Shown: positions 5,234 to 5,277 of the stretch, piece by piece
Position numbering within the stretch: the stretch's first letter is position 1
Layout of the letters: each line of letters opens with the position of its first letter
Assembly: GCA_003171295.1 (NCBI GenBank)
Contig: PMYF01000138.1
Location: forward strand, 298-5,574
From: Acidobacteriota bacterium
GTDB lineage: Bacteria; Acidobacteriota; Terriglobia; UBA7540
DNA: 5,277 nt
Reading direction: 5' to 3'
Translations under genes and position numbers: made by a program
Notes under the pieces: model-generated
The model's database searches: none
Seen by the model: only the letters and a program-made list of their open reading frames with translations
Told to the model about the DNA's origin: nothing

Positions 5234-5277
5234 ATGGCAACAGCATTACCAATCCTGGAAATCCAGGAACCTGGCGC
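5234..5277 (+). CDS. Start of an unidentified gene (3' end outside window)
   Basis: Only 14 complete codons are present, reading MATALPILEIQEPG, before the window ends. The start is well supported by a consensus ribosome binding site, and the gene points away from the hydrogenase operon. The fragment is too short to assign a family; no signal peptide or motif can be judged. Its divergence from the RsbRD-like gene suggests the long shared intergenic region may control both. Confidence 0.7.
   Translation, partial: MATALPILEIQEPG

Overview
This window looks like part of a bacterial chromosome of moderately high GC content, with strong Shine-Dalgarno sequences (AGGAGGT, AAGGAGG) and tightly overlapping operon genes. 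The hydrogenase type and a stand-alone RsbRD-like protein would fit an environmental soil or sediment lineage such as Acidobacteriota, but this is a guess from gene content and nothing here fixes the taxonomy.

Positions 1-3674 (minus strand, read right to left) hold a five-gene operon for a soluble, cytoplasmic, NAD(P)-linked [NiFe]-hydrogenase resembling group 3b (bidirectional hydrogenase/sulfhydrogenase). The order of transcription is: beta subunit with two 4Fe-4S clusters (HydB/AsrA-like), a short cyclic-nucleotide-binding-fold protein with no DNA-binding domain, the flavin and NAD(P)-binding gamma subunit with a C-terminal 2Fe-2S site, the three-cluster small subunit (delta), and the [NiFe] large subunit (alpha), which runs off the left edge after 115 codons. 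Neighbouring genes overlap by 14, 1, 11 and 4 bases, so translational coupling is likely. Electrons would pass between the [NiFe] site in alpha, the Fe-S clusters of delta, the clusters of beta and gamma, and NAD(P)H at the flavin of gamma.

Positions 3675-4125 hold no intact gene. They contain the apparent 3' end of a decayed minus-strand gene (resembling a dipeptidase C-terminus), a short hairpin just after its stop, and possible alternative start signals for the beta subunit. Positions 4126-4590 (minus) encode a 154-residue all-helical protein resembling the N-terminal domain of RsbRD-type stressosome proteins. It has its own well-formed sigma70-like promoter at 4704-4732 and a strong ribosome binding site.

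Positions 4591-5233 are a 643-base divergent intergenic region with direct repeats beside the minus-strand promoter, a 12-base palindrome and a cluster of short hairpins. At 5234 a plus-strand gene of unknown function begins with a very good ribosome binding site and leaves the window after 14 codons.

The most interesting points are the HTH-less cNMP-fold protein inside the hydrogenase operon, the tyrosine at the usual histidine position of the large-subunit L1 motif, the RsbRD-like gene upstream of the operon, and the structured divergent control region.
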